A DNA stretch of 64,000 nt from DASQPR01 sp963831705 (GTDB lineage Bacteria; Actinomycetota; Actinomycetes; Mycobacteriales; Micromonosporaceae), in NCBI GenBank assembly GCA_963831705.1, contig CAWHRE010000010.1:1364001-1428000 (forward strand). The letters run 5' to 3'. Below the pieces are notes generated by a model. It was not told the DNA's origin. It saw nothing but the letters and a program-made list of their open reading frames with translations, and did no database searches. The translations under genes and the position numbers were made by a program. Position 1 is the stretch's first letter; the number at the start of each line of letters is the position of its first letter. Below are positions 17,481 to 24,965 of the stretch, one piece after another.

Positions 17481-17758
17481 GCAACATGCGGTTATCCCCG
17501 ATGGTCAAGTACACGCTGGCACGGATCGGCATGTTCGTCGTGCTGGCGTACGTGCTCGACCTGATCATCCGTAATCCCCTGCTCGCGATGCTGATTTCCG
17601 CCGTGGTGACCGCGGTCGCCTCGTACTTCGTACTGAGCAAGTGGCGCAACGAGGTCGCGGCCACGCTGGAGACGTCGATCACAGCGCGACGTGCCGAGAA
17701 GGAGAAGCTGCGCTCCGCGCTCGCGGGCGACGACGACATCGACCTCGGCCAGCGATAG
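17477..17758 (+). CDS. DUF4229 domain-containing small membrane protein
   Basis: 93 residues from GTG at 17477 (ATG at 17486 is an alternative). Two transmembrane helices (IGMFVVLAYVLDLII and LLAMLISAVVTAVASYFVL) are followed by a charged cytoplasmic tail (RRAEKEKLRSAL). This matches the DUF4229 family, which I recall next to menaquinone genes in actinobacteria; its function is unknown. It overlaps the preceding membrane gene by four bases and is the last gene before the cobalamin riboswitch. Confidence 0.75.
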   Translation: MSNMRLSPMVKYTLARIGMFVVLAYVLDLIIRNPLLAMLISAVVTAVASYFVLSKWRNEVAATLETSITARRAEKEKLRSALAGDDDIDLGQR

Positions 17759-17764
17759 AGTCAC

Positions 17765-17893
17765 ATCGACCGTCCGCAGCGAAGCCGGTGTGAACCCGGC
17801 GCTGTCCCGCAACTGTGATGCCCACCGTCCGCAATCGCACTTGGGGCTTGCGCCCCGATGACGGTGTGACAAGCCAGGTCGCCTGCCCGGTCG
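17765..17893 (+). ncRNA. Cobalamin (B12) riboswitch
   Basis: Contains the B12-aptamer core: GCCGGTGTGAACCCGGCGCT, then GTCCCGCAACTGTGATG (17808-17824), and the distal B12-box element AAGCCAGGTCGCCTGCC (17871-17887). Spacing between core and B12 box is normal. It sits about 100 bases before a BtuF-like lipoprotein gene on the same strand. Ligand binding should switch off expression of the downstream uptake operon. Confidence 0.93.
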
Positions 17894-17932
17894 CGAATTG
17901 CGCTCTCGAGGAAGAGCGCCTCGCAGACCGGG
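17886..17932 (+). promoter_or_regulatory. Nested hairpin after the riboswitch: probable expression platform
   Basis: An outer stem CCCGGTC / GACCGGG (17886-17892 with 17926-17932) encloses an inner stem GCGCTCT / AGAGCGC (17900-17906 with 17913-17919). The outer left arm overlaps the end of the B12 box, so aptamer folding and this hairpin could be mutually exclusive. It lies about 50 bases before the GGAGGA ribosome site of the lipoprotein gene, which fits transcriptional termination or attenuation better than direct ribosome-site masking. Confidence 0.5.
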
Positions 17933-17990
17933 GCCGGAATCGGATCCTGTCGGCGAAGCACTCAACGCCTCGACCGACCGGAGGACCCCC

Positions 17991-18944
17991 ATGAAACGAA
18001 CCCCCGCAATCATGATCGCCGCCTTGGCGCTCATCCCGCTCGCGGCCTGCTCGAGCTCCGCGGCCAAGCCGACCGCTCAGGCATCGTCGTCGTACACGCC
18101 GCCCGCCTCGACGTTCCCGGCTACCGAGGATGGCACGACCGTCGCCGCGAAGCCGCTGCACATCATCTCGCTCTCGCCGACCGCGACCGACATGCTCTTC
18201 TCGATCGGTGCCGGACCGCAGGTGATCGAGGTCGACAAGGATTCGACGTACTTCGGTGCGCAGGCACCGGCCACGACGCCGCCCGCCGACATCGACCCCC
18301 TGGCGCCGAACGCCGAGGCGATCGCGTCGAAGAGCCCGGACCTCGTCGTCATCGGCTTCGATTCGAACAAGATCAAGGAGCAGCTCACTGCTTTGAAGAT
18401 CCCGGTGTACGAGGCCGACGCGGCACAGACCCTCGACGACACGTACCACCAGATCACGGCGCTCGGTGCGCTGACCGGCAACGTCGAGACCGCGGCCAAC
18501 GTGGTGGCGGCCGAGAAGGCGCAGATCTCCGCCGAGATCGGGCAGCTTCCGGCGCGTACGGACAAGCTCACGTACTACTACGAACTCGACCCGACCGCGT
18601 TCTACTCGGCCACGTCGAAGACGTTCATCGGTTCGCTGTTCGCGATGGCGAACATGGTCAACATCGCCGACCCGGCCGACGCGGACGGCAAGGCCGGCGG
18701 GTACCCGCAACTGACCGCCGAATCGATCATCAAGGCGAACCCGGAGCTGATCTTCCTGGCCGATACGCAGGAGAAGGCGACGGCTGCCTCGGTCAGCGCG
18801 CGGGCGGGCTGGTCGACCATCTCGGCGGTCAAGAACAAGCAGATCGTCAACATCGATGACAGCGTCGCGTCGCAATGGGGCACCCGCGTACCGCTGTTGC
18901 TGCAGACCATTGTGACGGCCGCGAAGAACTACCCCAGTTCCTGA
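17991..18944 (+). CDS. btuF: Cobalamin ABC transporter substrate-binding lipoprotein (BtuF-like)
   Basis: 317 residues. A lipoprotein signal with lipobox LAAC (Cys20) is followed by a Ser/Thr-rich linker and a Peripla_BP_2 fold: HIISLSPTATDMLFSIGAG, PDLVVIGFDSNKIKEQL and GGYPQLTAESIIKANPELIF. This family binds B12 or Fe-siderophores; the upstream cobalamin riboswitch makes B12 or a cobinamide the likely ligand. ATG at 17991 has GGAGGA five bases upstream. First gene of the uptake operon; the permease GTG starts two bases after the stop. Confidence 0.9.
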   Translation: MKRTPAIMIAALALIPLAACSSSAAKPTAQASSSYTPPASTFPATEDGTTVAAKPLHIISLSPTATDMLFSIGAGPQVIEVDKDSTYFGAQAPATTPPADIDPLAPNAEAIASKSPDLVVIGFDSNKIKEQLTALKIPVYEADAAQTLDDTYHQITALGALTGNVETAANVVAAEKAQISAEIGQLPARTDKLTYYYELDPTAFYSATSKTFIGSLFAMANMVNIADPADADGKAGGYPQLTAESIIKANPELIFLADTQEKATAASVSARAGWSTISAVKNKQIVNIDDSVASQWGTRVPLLLQTIVTAAKNYPSS

Positions 18945-18945
18945 C

Positions 18946-20039
18946 GTGACCTCTTCGACGTCAACCCGCCGGCCGGTACGCGTACCGGCCGGCGGGCCGT
19001 CACGGCTCAAGGCACGCTGGCTGGTTGCGGGCGTGCTCGCCGTCCTCATCGCGACGATCGCCGGAGTCGCACTCGGACCGGTCCGGCTGAACCCATTGGC
19101 CGTATTCGTCGAATTACTCGATCAGATTCCCGGCGTCCACCTCAACAGCGGACTGAGCCCGCAGGGCGCGGCGATCGTCACGCAGTTGCGGCTGCCCCGG
19201 ACCTGCCTCGGACTGCTCGTCGGCGCGATGCTCTCGCTCGCCGGCGCGTCGTACCAAGGGGCGTTTCAGAATCCGCTGGCCGACCCATATCTCCTGGGCG
19301 TCGCGGCCGGTGCCGGGTTCGGTGCGACGATCGCGCTCGTATTCCAGCTCACCGATCTACCGGCCGCCGGCGGCAGCGGTACGCCGTTCGCCGTGCCGCT
19401 GTGTGCGTTCGCCGGCGCGCTGGTCGCGGTTGCCTTCACGTACGCGCTGGGGGCCACCGGTGGCCGGTATCGAACGCCGGCCACGTTGATCCTGGCCGGT
19501 GTGGCGATCTCGGCGTTTCTCAGTGCGCTCCAGGCCTACGTGCTGCAACGGCACCTCCAGGAGATCCGCAGGTGTACTCATGGATCCTCGGCCGACTCAG
19601 TACCGCGGGCTGGCACGACGTCCTGCTGCTCCTGCCATTCTTCGCGGTCACGGCCACGGTGATCCTGACCCAGGGCCGGCACCTGGACGTGATGGCGGTC
19701 GGTGACGATGAGGCGCAGAGCCTGGGCGCGCATCCGTCGCGTACCAGATTGATTCTGATCATTGCGGCCTCATTGGGGACGGCCGCCGCGGTATCGGTGT
19801 CCGGCCTGATCGGGTTCGTCGGTTTGATCGTTCCGCACGCCGTACGCCTGGTGGCGGGCTCCAGTTATCGCGTGATCCTGCCGTTGTCGATGCTGTTCGG
19901 GGCGGCGTTCCTGGCGCTCGCGGACCTCGGCGCGCGAACCGTGCTGGCGCCGAACGAGATCCCGATCGGTGTGGTCACCGCGTTCTTCGGCGCGCCGTTC
20001 TTCATCGTGATCCTGCGGACGTCCAAGCGGATGTCATGA
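18946..20039 (+). CDS. btuC: Cobalamin ABC transporter permease (BtuC/FecCD family), one frameshift
   Basis: About 364 residues when joined. FecCD-type permease with roughly ten transmembrane helices; GAMLSLAGASYQGAFQNPLADPYLLG-type sequence (here around residue 90-115) and GLIGFVGLIVPHAVRL are diagnostic. The frame breaks near 19567-19571: after LQEIR the expected QVYSWILGRLSTAGW continues in another frame, consistent with one missing C in CGCAGG. Sequence is conserved on both sides, so an indel error is likely. The stop overlaps the ATPase start (ATGA). Confidence 0.87.
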
Positions 20040-20812
20040 CCGCCCTGTCCATTCGCCACGTCGGCGTGACGATCGATCGCACCGAGATCCTTCGAGACGT
20101 TTCGCTCGACGTGATCGAGGGCGAGTGGGTCACCATCGTCGGCCCGAACGGATCGGGCAAGTCAACACTGCTCCGCGCGGTCGGTGGCCTGCTGCGATTC
20201 ACCGGCGGGATCGAACTCTTCGGGCAGCCGATCGGAGCGCGGTCCCGCCGGGATCGGGCTCGGCTGGTGGCGACGGTCGCGCAGGACCCGATCGTGCCGT
20301 CCGCGATGGCGGTTCTCGATTACGTGATGCTCGGCCGTACGCCCTACATCGCACCGCTCGGCCGCGAATCCCGCCACGACATCGACGTGGCGATCGGCAT
20401 TCTCGAACGCCTCGACCTGGCCGGATTCGCGTGGCGGCGATTGGATTCGATGTCCGGCGGCGAGCGGCAACGCGTGTTCCTGGCCCGAGCGTTGGCGCAG
20501 GGTGCGCGGCTGCTCCTGCTGGACGAGCCGACCTCCGCGCTCGACATCGGACACCAGCAGGACGTGCTCGAACTCGTCGATACGCTGCGCCGGGAGAACG
20601 CCTTGACCGTGGTGGCCACGATGCACGATCTGTCGATCGCGGGCGAGTACGCCGATCGAATGATCATGCTGTCCCGAGGTTCCGTGGTCGCTCGCGGAAC
20701 GCCGTCCGATGTCCTGACCGAATCCCTATTGGCGGAGCACTACAACGCGCATGTGCGGGTGATCCCCGGCGAGTCCGGCCCCCTCGTCGTCCCGGTCCGC
20801 CGCCGCAGCTGA
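20036..20812 (+). CDS. btuD: Cobalamin ABC transporter ATP-binding protein (BtuD-like)
   Basis: 258 residues. Walker A GPNGSGKST (36-44), Q-loop AQDPIVP, signature MSGGERQRVFLARAL, Walker B LLLLDEPTSALD and the H-switch in ATMHDLS. This is the FepC/BtuD class of ABC ATPase. ATG at 20036 overlaps the permease stop by four bases, completing a B12-riboswitch-controlled importer operon. Siderophore import by the same family cannot be excluded on protein sequence alone, but the riboswitch favours cobalamin. Confidence 0.93.
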   Translation: MTALSIRHVGVTIDRTEILRDVSLDVIEGEWVTIVGPNGSGKSTLLRAVGGLLRFTGGIELFGQPIGARSRRDRARLVATVAQDPIVPSAMAVLDYVMLGRTPYIAPLGRESRHDIDVAIGILERLDLAGFAWRRLDSMSGGERQRVFLARALAQGARLLLLDEPTSALDIGHQQDVLELVDTLRRENALTVVATMHDLSIAGEYADRMIMLSRGSVVARGTPSDVLTESLLAEHYNAHVRVIPGESGPLVVPVRRRS

Positions 20813-20856
20813 CGATCGCGGCGCACGAAGCGTCCTCCCGTGACCGGACAGCGCGA

Positions 20857-22935
20857 TCATGCCAGGATCTCGGGCGGCAGCGGACGACTGTGGATGATGG
20901 ACAGTCGAGATACCGCGCGTGTCAGCACCACATAGAGCCGATTCAGGCCACGATCCTCCGCGGCCACAATGTCGGCCGGTTCCACCACGATCACGTGGTC
21001 GTATTCGAGACCCTTCGCGACCGTCGCCGGCAGTACGCTGATCCGCTGATCGCCATCCGCGTCACCGGACGGTATCCCGGCGGCATCCAGCGCGGCCGAC
21101 AGTGACGCGACCAACGCATCCGGCGCGATCACGCCGATCGAGCCCTCGATCTTCAACGCCGCCCGGCACTCCGAGACCGTCGCCACGGCAATGTCATCAA
21201 CGAGGCGTACGGCCAGCTCACCATCGTGCCGCAGGGACGTGGCCGCCGGTACGTTCACTTCCAGCGACGGCAGCATCCGGTTCGCAAGCGCGAGAATCGC
21301 CGCCGGTACGCGGAAGCCGGTCGTCAGCGGCACCACGGCCGTGCCGGGCTTGCCCATGTGCCCGAGCGACACCGCCCAGTCCCGTGCCGCCCACGGCGCC
21401 GTACCCTGCGCCAGATCGCCCAGCAACGTGATCGACCCGTGCTCGCTGCGACGGGCGATCGCGCGGCACTGCATCGGCGACAGATCCTGCGCCTCGTCCA
21501 CGACCACGTGCCCGAAGCCGCTCGGCCGCTCGATCAGCCCGGATGCCTCGTCGATCAGGACCGCGTCGGCGACCGACCATCGGACCGACTTAACGGTCTT
21601 GGGCGGCTTGGCCCACACGACGGCCGCCTGCTCGGCTTCGGACAGGATGCCGTCTGCCGCTTGCGCCAGCGTCTCCGCTGAACTGAGCAGCCGAAACACC
21701 AAGTCGGATGGCGTGATCGCAGGCCATACGTGATCGACGAACGCGGCGACCGGCGCGACCTTCGCCATCCGGCGCAGCCAGGCATCGCTCGGCGATTCCG
21801 CGCGGCGCGCCTCGGATTGGCGTTGCAGCAGGCCGACAACGCGGGACCGAACCCGTTCGCGCCCGATCCCGTACGGGGGGTCCTCGCGACGGACGTCGTT
21901 GACAATCCGGCGCAGCGCATCGACCGAGATCCGCCAGCGATGCGAGCCGTCCGACACCTCGATCGGCTCGGTCGGCGTACCGACCTGGGCGCGCAGGGCC
22001 CGATCGAGGACGTCGGCCATCCGCACGTCGTGCTTCACGATTGCCGCATCGGCCGCGTCGATGCCGTTCGGAACAGTCGCCAGCAGGTCTTCGACGGTCG
22101 ACTGGGTGACGTCGATTTCACCGAGCGCGGGCAGGACTGCCGAGATGTAATGCAGGAACGCGCGGTTCGGCCCGACGATCAGTACACCGGCGCGCCGCAG
22201 TCGTTCCCGATAGACATAGAGCAGGTAGGCAGCGCGGTGCAGGCCGACCGCGGTCTTTCCGGTGCCCGGCGCGCCCTGCACGCAAATCGAGGCGTCCAGA
22301 TCGGCCCGGACGAGCTCGTCCTGCTCGGGTTGGATGGTCGCCACGATGTCCCGCATCGGCCCGACGCGAGGGCGCTCGATTTCGCTGGTGAGGACCGAGG
22401 AGCTCGTACCGAATTCTTCGCCTTGTTCGAGGTGTTCGTCCTCGAAGCTGGACAGCTTCGCGATGCCGTCGCGGTAGTTCCAGCCGAACCGTCGGCGGAC
22501 CGCTACGCCCTGCGGATCGCGCACGCTCGCGCGATAGAACGACCTGGACAGCGGCGCGCGCCAGTCCAGGATCATCGGCTCGCCGATCTCGTCGACGACG
22601 TGTCGCCGGCCGATGTGATAGTCGTGCCCGGCGTGCTCGTCGGAGTCCGCGCCAAAGTTCAGGCGCCCGAAGAACAGAGGGGCGGCCGGATCGTCGGCAA
22701 GCTCGGCGATTCGGCGCGCGAGTTGCCGGCCGAGACTTTCTGCCGCGAACGGATCGCCGGCTACCTTCGCACCGCCGGCAAACAGCACTTCGGCCCGTTC
22801 CCGCATGTGCGCGAGCGCCGCGCGGGACGAGGTGAGATGGGCGCGTTCGGCGTCCAGTTCTTGATCAAGAGTGGTGGGTACGGTCGTCATGGCGTGCGTC
22901 ATCACCTTGGGTCCAGTGATCTGATCGGCAACCAC
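20857..22935 (-). CDS. helR: HelD/HelR-like RNA polymerase-recycling UvrD-family motor ATPase
   Basis: 692 residues (GTG at 22935; starts at 22902 or 22890 possible). An N-terminal antiparallel coiled-coil (LDQELDAERAHLTSSRAAL) precedes the HelD-type segment YHIGRRHVVDE and DWRAPLSRSFYRAS (about 107-136), which distinguishes HelD from DNA helicases. Walker A is GAPGTGKT (221-228) and Walker B VVDEAQDLSPMQ. A C-terminal UvrD domain ends with VEPADIVAAEDRGLNRLYVVLTRA. Actinobacterial HelR proteins displace rifampicin-stalled RNA polymerase and give tolerance. Function here is inferred from that similarity; no rifamycin-associated element was identified upstream. Confidence 0.82.
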   Translation of the reverse strand: MVADQITGPKVMTHAMTTVPTTLDQELDAERAHLTSSRAALAHMRERAEVLFAGGAKVAGDPFAAESLGRQLARRIAELADDPAAPLFFGRLNFGADSDEHAGHDYHIGRRHVVDEIGEPMILDWRAPLSRSFYRASVRDPQGVAVRRRFGWNYRDGIAKLSSFEDEHLEQGEEFGTSSSVLTSEIERPRVGPMRDIVATIQPEQDELVRADLDASICVQGAPGTGKTAVGLHRAAYLLYVYRERLRRAGVLIVGPNRAFLHYISAVLPALGEIDVTQSTVEDLLATVPNGIDAADAAIVKHDVRMADVLDRALRAQVGTPTEPIEVSDGSHRWRISVDALRRIVNDVRREDPPYGIGRERVRSRVVGLLQRQSEARRAESPSDAWLRRMAKVAPVAAFVDHVWPAITPSDLVFRLLSSAETLAQAADGILSEAEQAAVVWAKPPKTVKSVRWSVADAVLIDEASGLIERPSGFGHVVVDEAQDLSPMQCRAIARRSEHGSITLLGDLAQGTAPWAARDWAVSLGHMGKPGTAVVPLTTGFRVPAAILALANRMLPSLEVNVPAATSLRHDGELAVRLVDDIAVATVSECRAALKIEGSIGVIAPDALVASLSAALDAAGIPSGDADGDQRISVLPATVAKGLEYDHVIVVEPADIVAAEDRGLNRLYVVLTRAVSRLSIIHSRPLPPEILA

Positions 22936-23020
22936 AGGCCGCCCGGCGCTCGCCTCTCGCGTGCCGGCTGTGCCCTCGCGTACCAGCAGTACGCGGAATC
23001 GACTACGTTACGCCCTCTGC

Positions 23021-23587
23021 TCAGTCGGTGGGAAACGCCTTAAAGAACGCGCGCACGTCGACCGCACCGTCGGGTGCCTGTCCCCGGCGGTTCTGCTCCT
23101 TGTAAGGCGTCATGATCTCCGAGATTTGGCGGCTGAGTTCTTCCAGTTCGGCCTGGGTGACCACCAATGCGGTCGACATCCACACACCGTCGTCGTTCCA
23201 GTCCGGTCGCTCGGTGCGAGCCACCCATCCGCGAGTCACCAACTCCTCCAGCGCAACCGCCGCTCGCAGCAGCTCAGCCGAGGCGAGCCGGGACTCCTCT
23301 GATCCGTCGTCGGGCGTCTCCAGGTGCCAGCCAGGGCCCTCGTGCACGCTTCGCCAGACCCGTTCGCGACCGTCCCCGCGGCTCGGCGCGGTCTCGATCA
23401 GACCGGCCCGCTCCAGTGCGCGTAGGTGATAGCTCATCGCGCTCGGGGTGAGATCGACGAGCTCACCCAACTCGGTCGCGGTCGCCGGTCCGACCCGCAT
23501 CAAGCGCTCAAGCGAGGCCAGGCGGGCCGGATGCGCGAGTGCGCGCATGTTGGCCGCATCGGTGATCTGGAGGCGCTCATCAGGCAT
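23021..23587 (-). CDS. ArsR-family winged-helix regulator
   Basis: 188 residues. The N-terminal winged helix-turn-helix reads MRALAHPARLASLERLM, then LGELVDLTPSAMSYHLRALE, typical of ArsR/HTH_20 regulators. There is no cysteine metal site; the rest is acidic and helical. It is divergent from an MFS transporter gene with a 64-base gap, so it probably represses that transporter and itself. The ligand is unknown. Confidence 0.88.
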   Translation of the reverse strand: MPDERLQITDAANMRALAHPARLASLERLMRVGPATATELGELVDLTPSAMSYHLRALERAGLIETAPSRGDGRERVWRSVHEGPGWHLETPDDGSEESRLASAELLRAAVALEELVTRGWVARTERPDWNDDGVWMSTALVVTQAELEELSRQISEIMTPYKEQNRRGQAPDGAVDVRAFFKAFPTD

Positions 23588-23651
23588 GGATACGAAGGTA
23601 CCGCTTCATAACCTCTTGCGCGAACGAGATGTGAAGTAGTAGCTTCGAAGT
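23588..23651. promoter_or_regulatory. Divergent control region of the ArsR/MFS pair
   Basis: A 64-base gap with palindromic words that could be operators: GAAGGTACCGCTTC near the ArsR start and CTTCGAAG just before the MFS ATG. A TTGCGC box in the middle could be a -35 element for the MFS gene. Both palindromes share the half-site GAAG/CTTC. No footprint can be claimed from sequence alone. Confidence 0.35.
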
Positions 23652-24917
23652 ATGTCCTTCACAAATACGTTTACGCCGCGCTGGTCGGACGTCTACATCT
23701 CGGCCGTCTGCCGCGCCATCGACAACGGTGGCGACATGCTCGCCGCGGTCGCGCTCGCGCTGATCCTGGTCCAACGTGGGTATGGCGGCGTGGCGATCGC
23801 GGCGCTGATGCTCGCCACAGCGATCCCGCCGATCCTGCTGTCGTCGGTCGCCGGGCGGGTCGCGGACCGGCTGGACAGCCGCCTGATCCTCGGCGTCATC
23901 GGAGTAGCTCAGGTCGCCGTGTGCGCCGCGCTCGCGTTCGTGACTTCGGTCTACCTGATCGTCGCACTGGTTGCCCTGCTGGCGGTCGGTGTGACGTTCA
24001 CGTCGCCAACGTTCAGCGCGCTGACGCCGGCCATGGTCGGACGGGACAACATGGCGAAGGCGTCGGGCCTGATCCAGACCAGTGGCACGATCGGCAGCTT
24101 GATCGGGCCGGTCCTCGGTGGCGTGTTGGTCGGGCACTTCGGTGCACGCGTACCGCTGCTGGTCGACGCGGCGACGTACCTGGCGATTCCGGCGGCCGCG
24201 CTGCTCCTGCGTACGCGCCGCTCCGGCGGCGTGGCGAACACTTCGGAGCCGGTCACGCCGATCGCCGACGACGTACCGGCGTGGTCGCTGTGGCGGGATC
24301 CACTCGTCCGCCCGGTCATCCTGCTGGTTTCCGCCGTTGTCGGCGCGCTGACCGTCGTGAACGTCGTCGACGTCTTCTTCCTCACCCGGACCCTGCATGC
24401 ATCCAGCTCGTTCTACGGCACGTTGAGCGCGTTCTGGATGATCGGCATGGTGATCGGCACCGCATTGATCTCCCGGATGAAGCCGGATGACGGCCGGAGT
24501 GCGCGGTTGATGCTCGGCCTTCTCGGTACGACCGGCGTCGCGATCCTCGTGATGGGTCTCGTCCCGTCCGCGATCTGGATTCTGCCGCTGGAGATCATCG
24601 GCGGCATCTCGAACGGCGGCGAGAACGTCATCGCCGGTACGCTGATCGGTCGGCGCGCTCCGGCGGCACACCGCGGACACGCGTTTTCGCTCTTCAGTGG
24701 CCTGGTGAACGGCGCTTCGACGATCGGCCTCGCGGCCGGCGGAGTGCTACTGACCTTCGCGTCACCACGGGCGATCGTCATCGGTGCCGGTCTCGCCGGA
24801 CTCCTGGCCCTGATCCCGTTCATATCACCGGTCATGCGCGCCACGTCTCCCACCGCGATCGACGCACCGCGAGATCCCCACAACTTCACGGATGTTGTGG
24901 GGTTGGAGATCCGATAA
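23652..24917 (+). CDS. MFS transporter (probable multidrug/macrolide-type efflux)
   Basis: 421 residues with about twelve hydrophobic segments. The N-half has GRVADRLDSRLIL, the typical MFS loop between helices 2 and 3, and SGTIGSLIGPVLGGVL, a motif-C-like glycine-rich helix. It resembles MefA/DHA3-type exporters. The last 14 residues are encoded by the palindromic element that starts at 24876, so the natural C-terminus may have been altered by that element. Regulation is probably by the divergent ArsR protein. Substrate unknown. Confidence 0.85.
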   Translation: MSFTNTFTPRWSDVYISAVCRAIDNGGDMLAAVALALILVQRGYGGVAIAALMLATAIPPILLSSVAGRVADRLDSRLILGVIGVAQVAVCAALAFVTSVYLIVALVALLAVGVTFTSPTFSALTPAMVGRDNMAKASGLIQTSGTIGSLIGPVLGGVLVGHFGARVPLLVDAATYLAIPAAALLLRTRRSGGVANTSEPVTPIADDVPAWSLWRDPLVRPVILLVSAVVGALTVVNVVDVFFLTRTLHASSSFYGTLSAFWMIGMVIGTALISRMKPDDGRSARLMLGLLGTTGVAILVMGLVPSAIWILPLEIIGGISNGGENVIAGTLIGRRAPAAHRGHAFSLFSGLVNGASTIGLAAGGVLLTFASPRAIVIGAGLAGLLALIPFISPVMRATSPTAIDAPRDPHNFTDVVGLEIR

Positions 24918-24940
24918 CGCCACAACATCCGCGAAGTTGT
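24876..24940. repeat. Twin palindromes in opposite orientation at a convergent gene end
   Basis: 24876-24902 is a perfect hairpin with arms CCCCACAAC and GTTGTGGGG. The core ACAACTTCACGGATGTTGT (24880-24898) recurs as its reverse complement at 24922-24940 with one change (A to G). The pair lies across the stop of the MFS gene and before the end of convergent topA. It probably terminates both transcripts. Having the same word twice in inverse orientation suggests a repeat unit, not a simple terminator. Confidence 0.65.
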
Positions 24941-24965
24941 CGGCCCACGGAGACCGTGACTTTGC

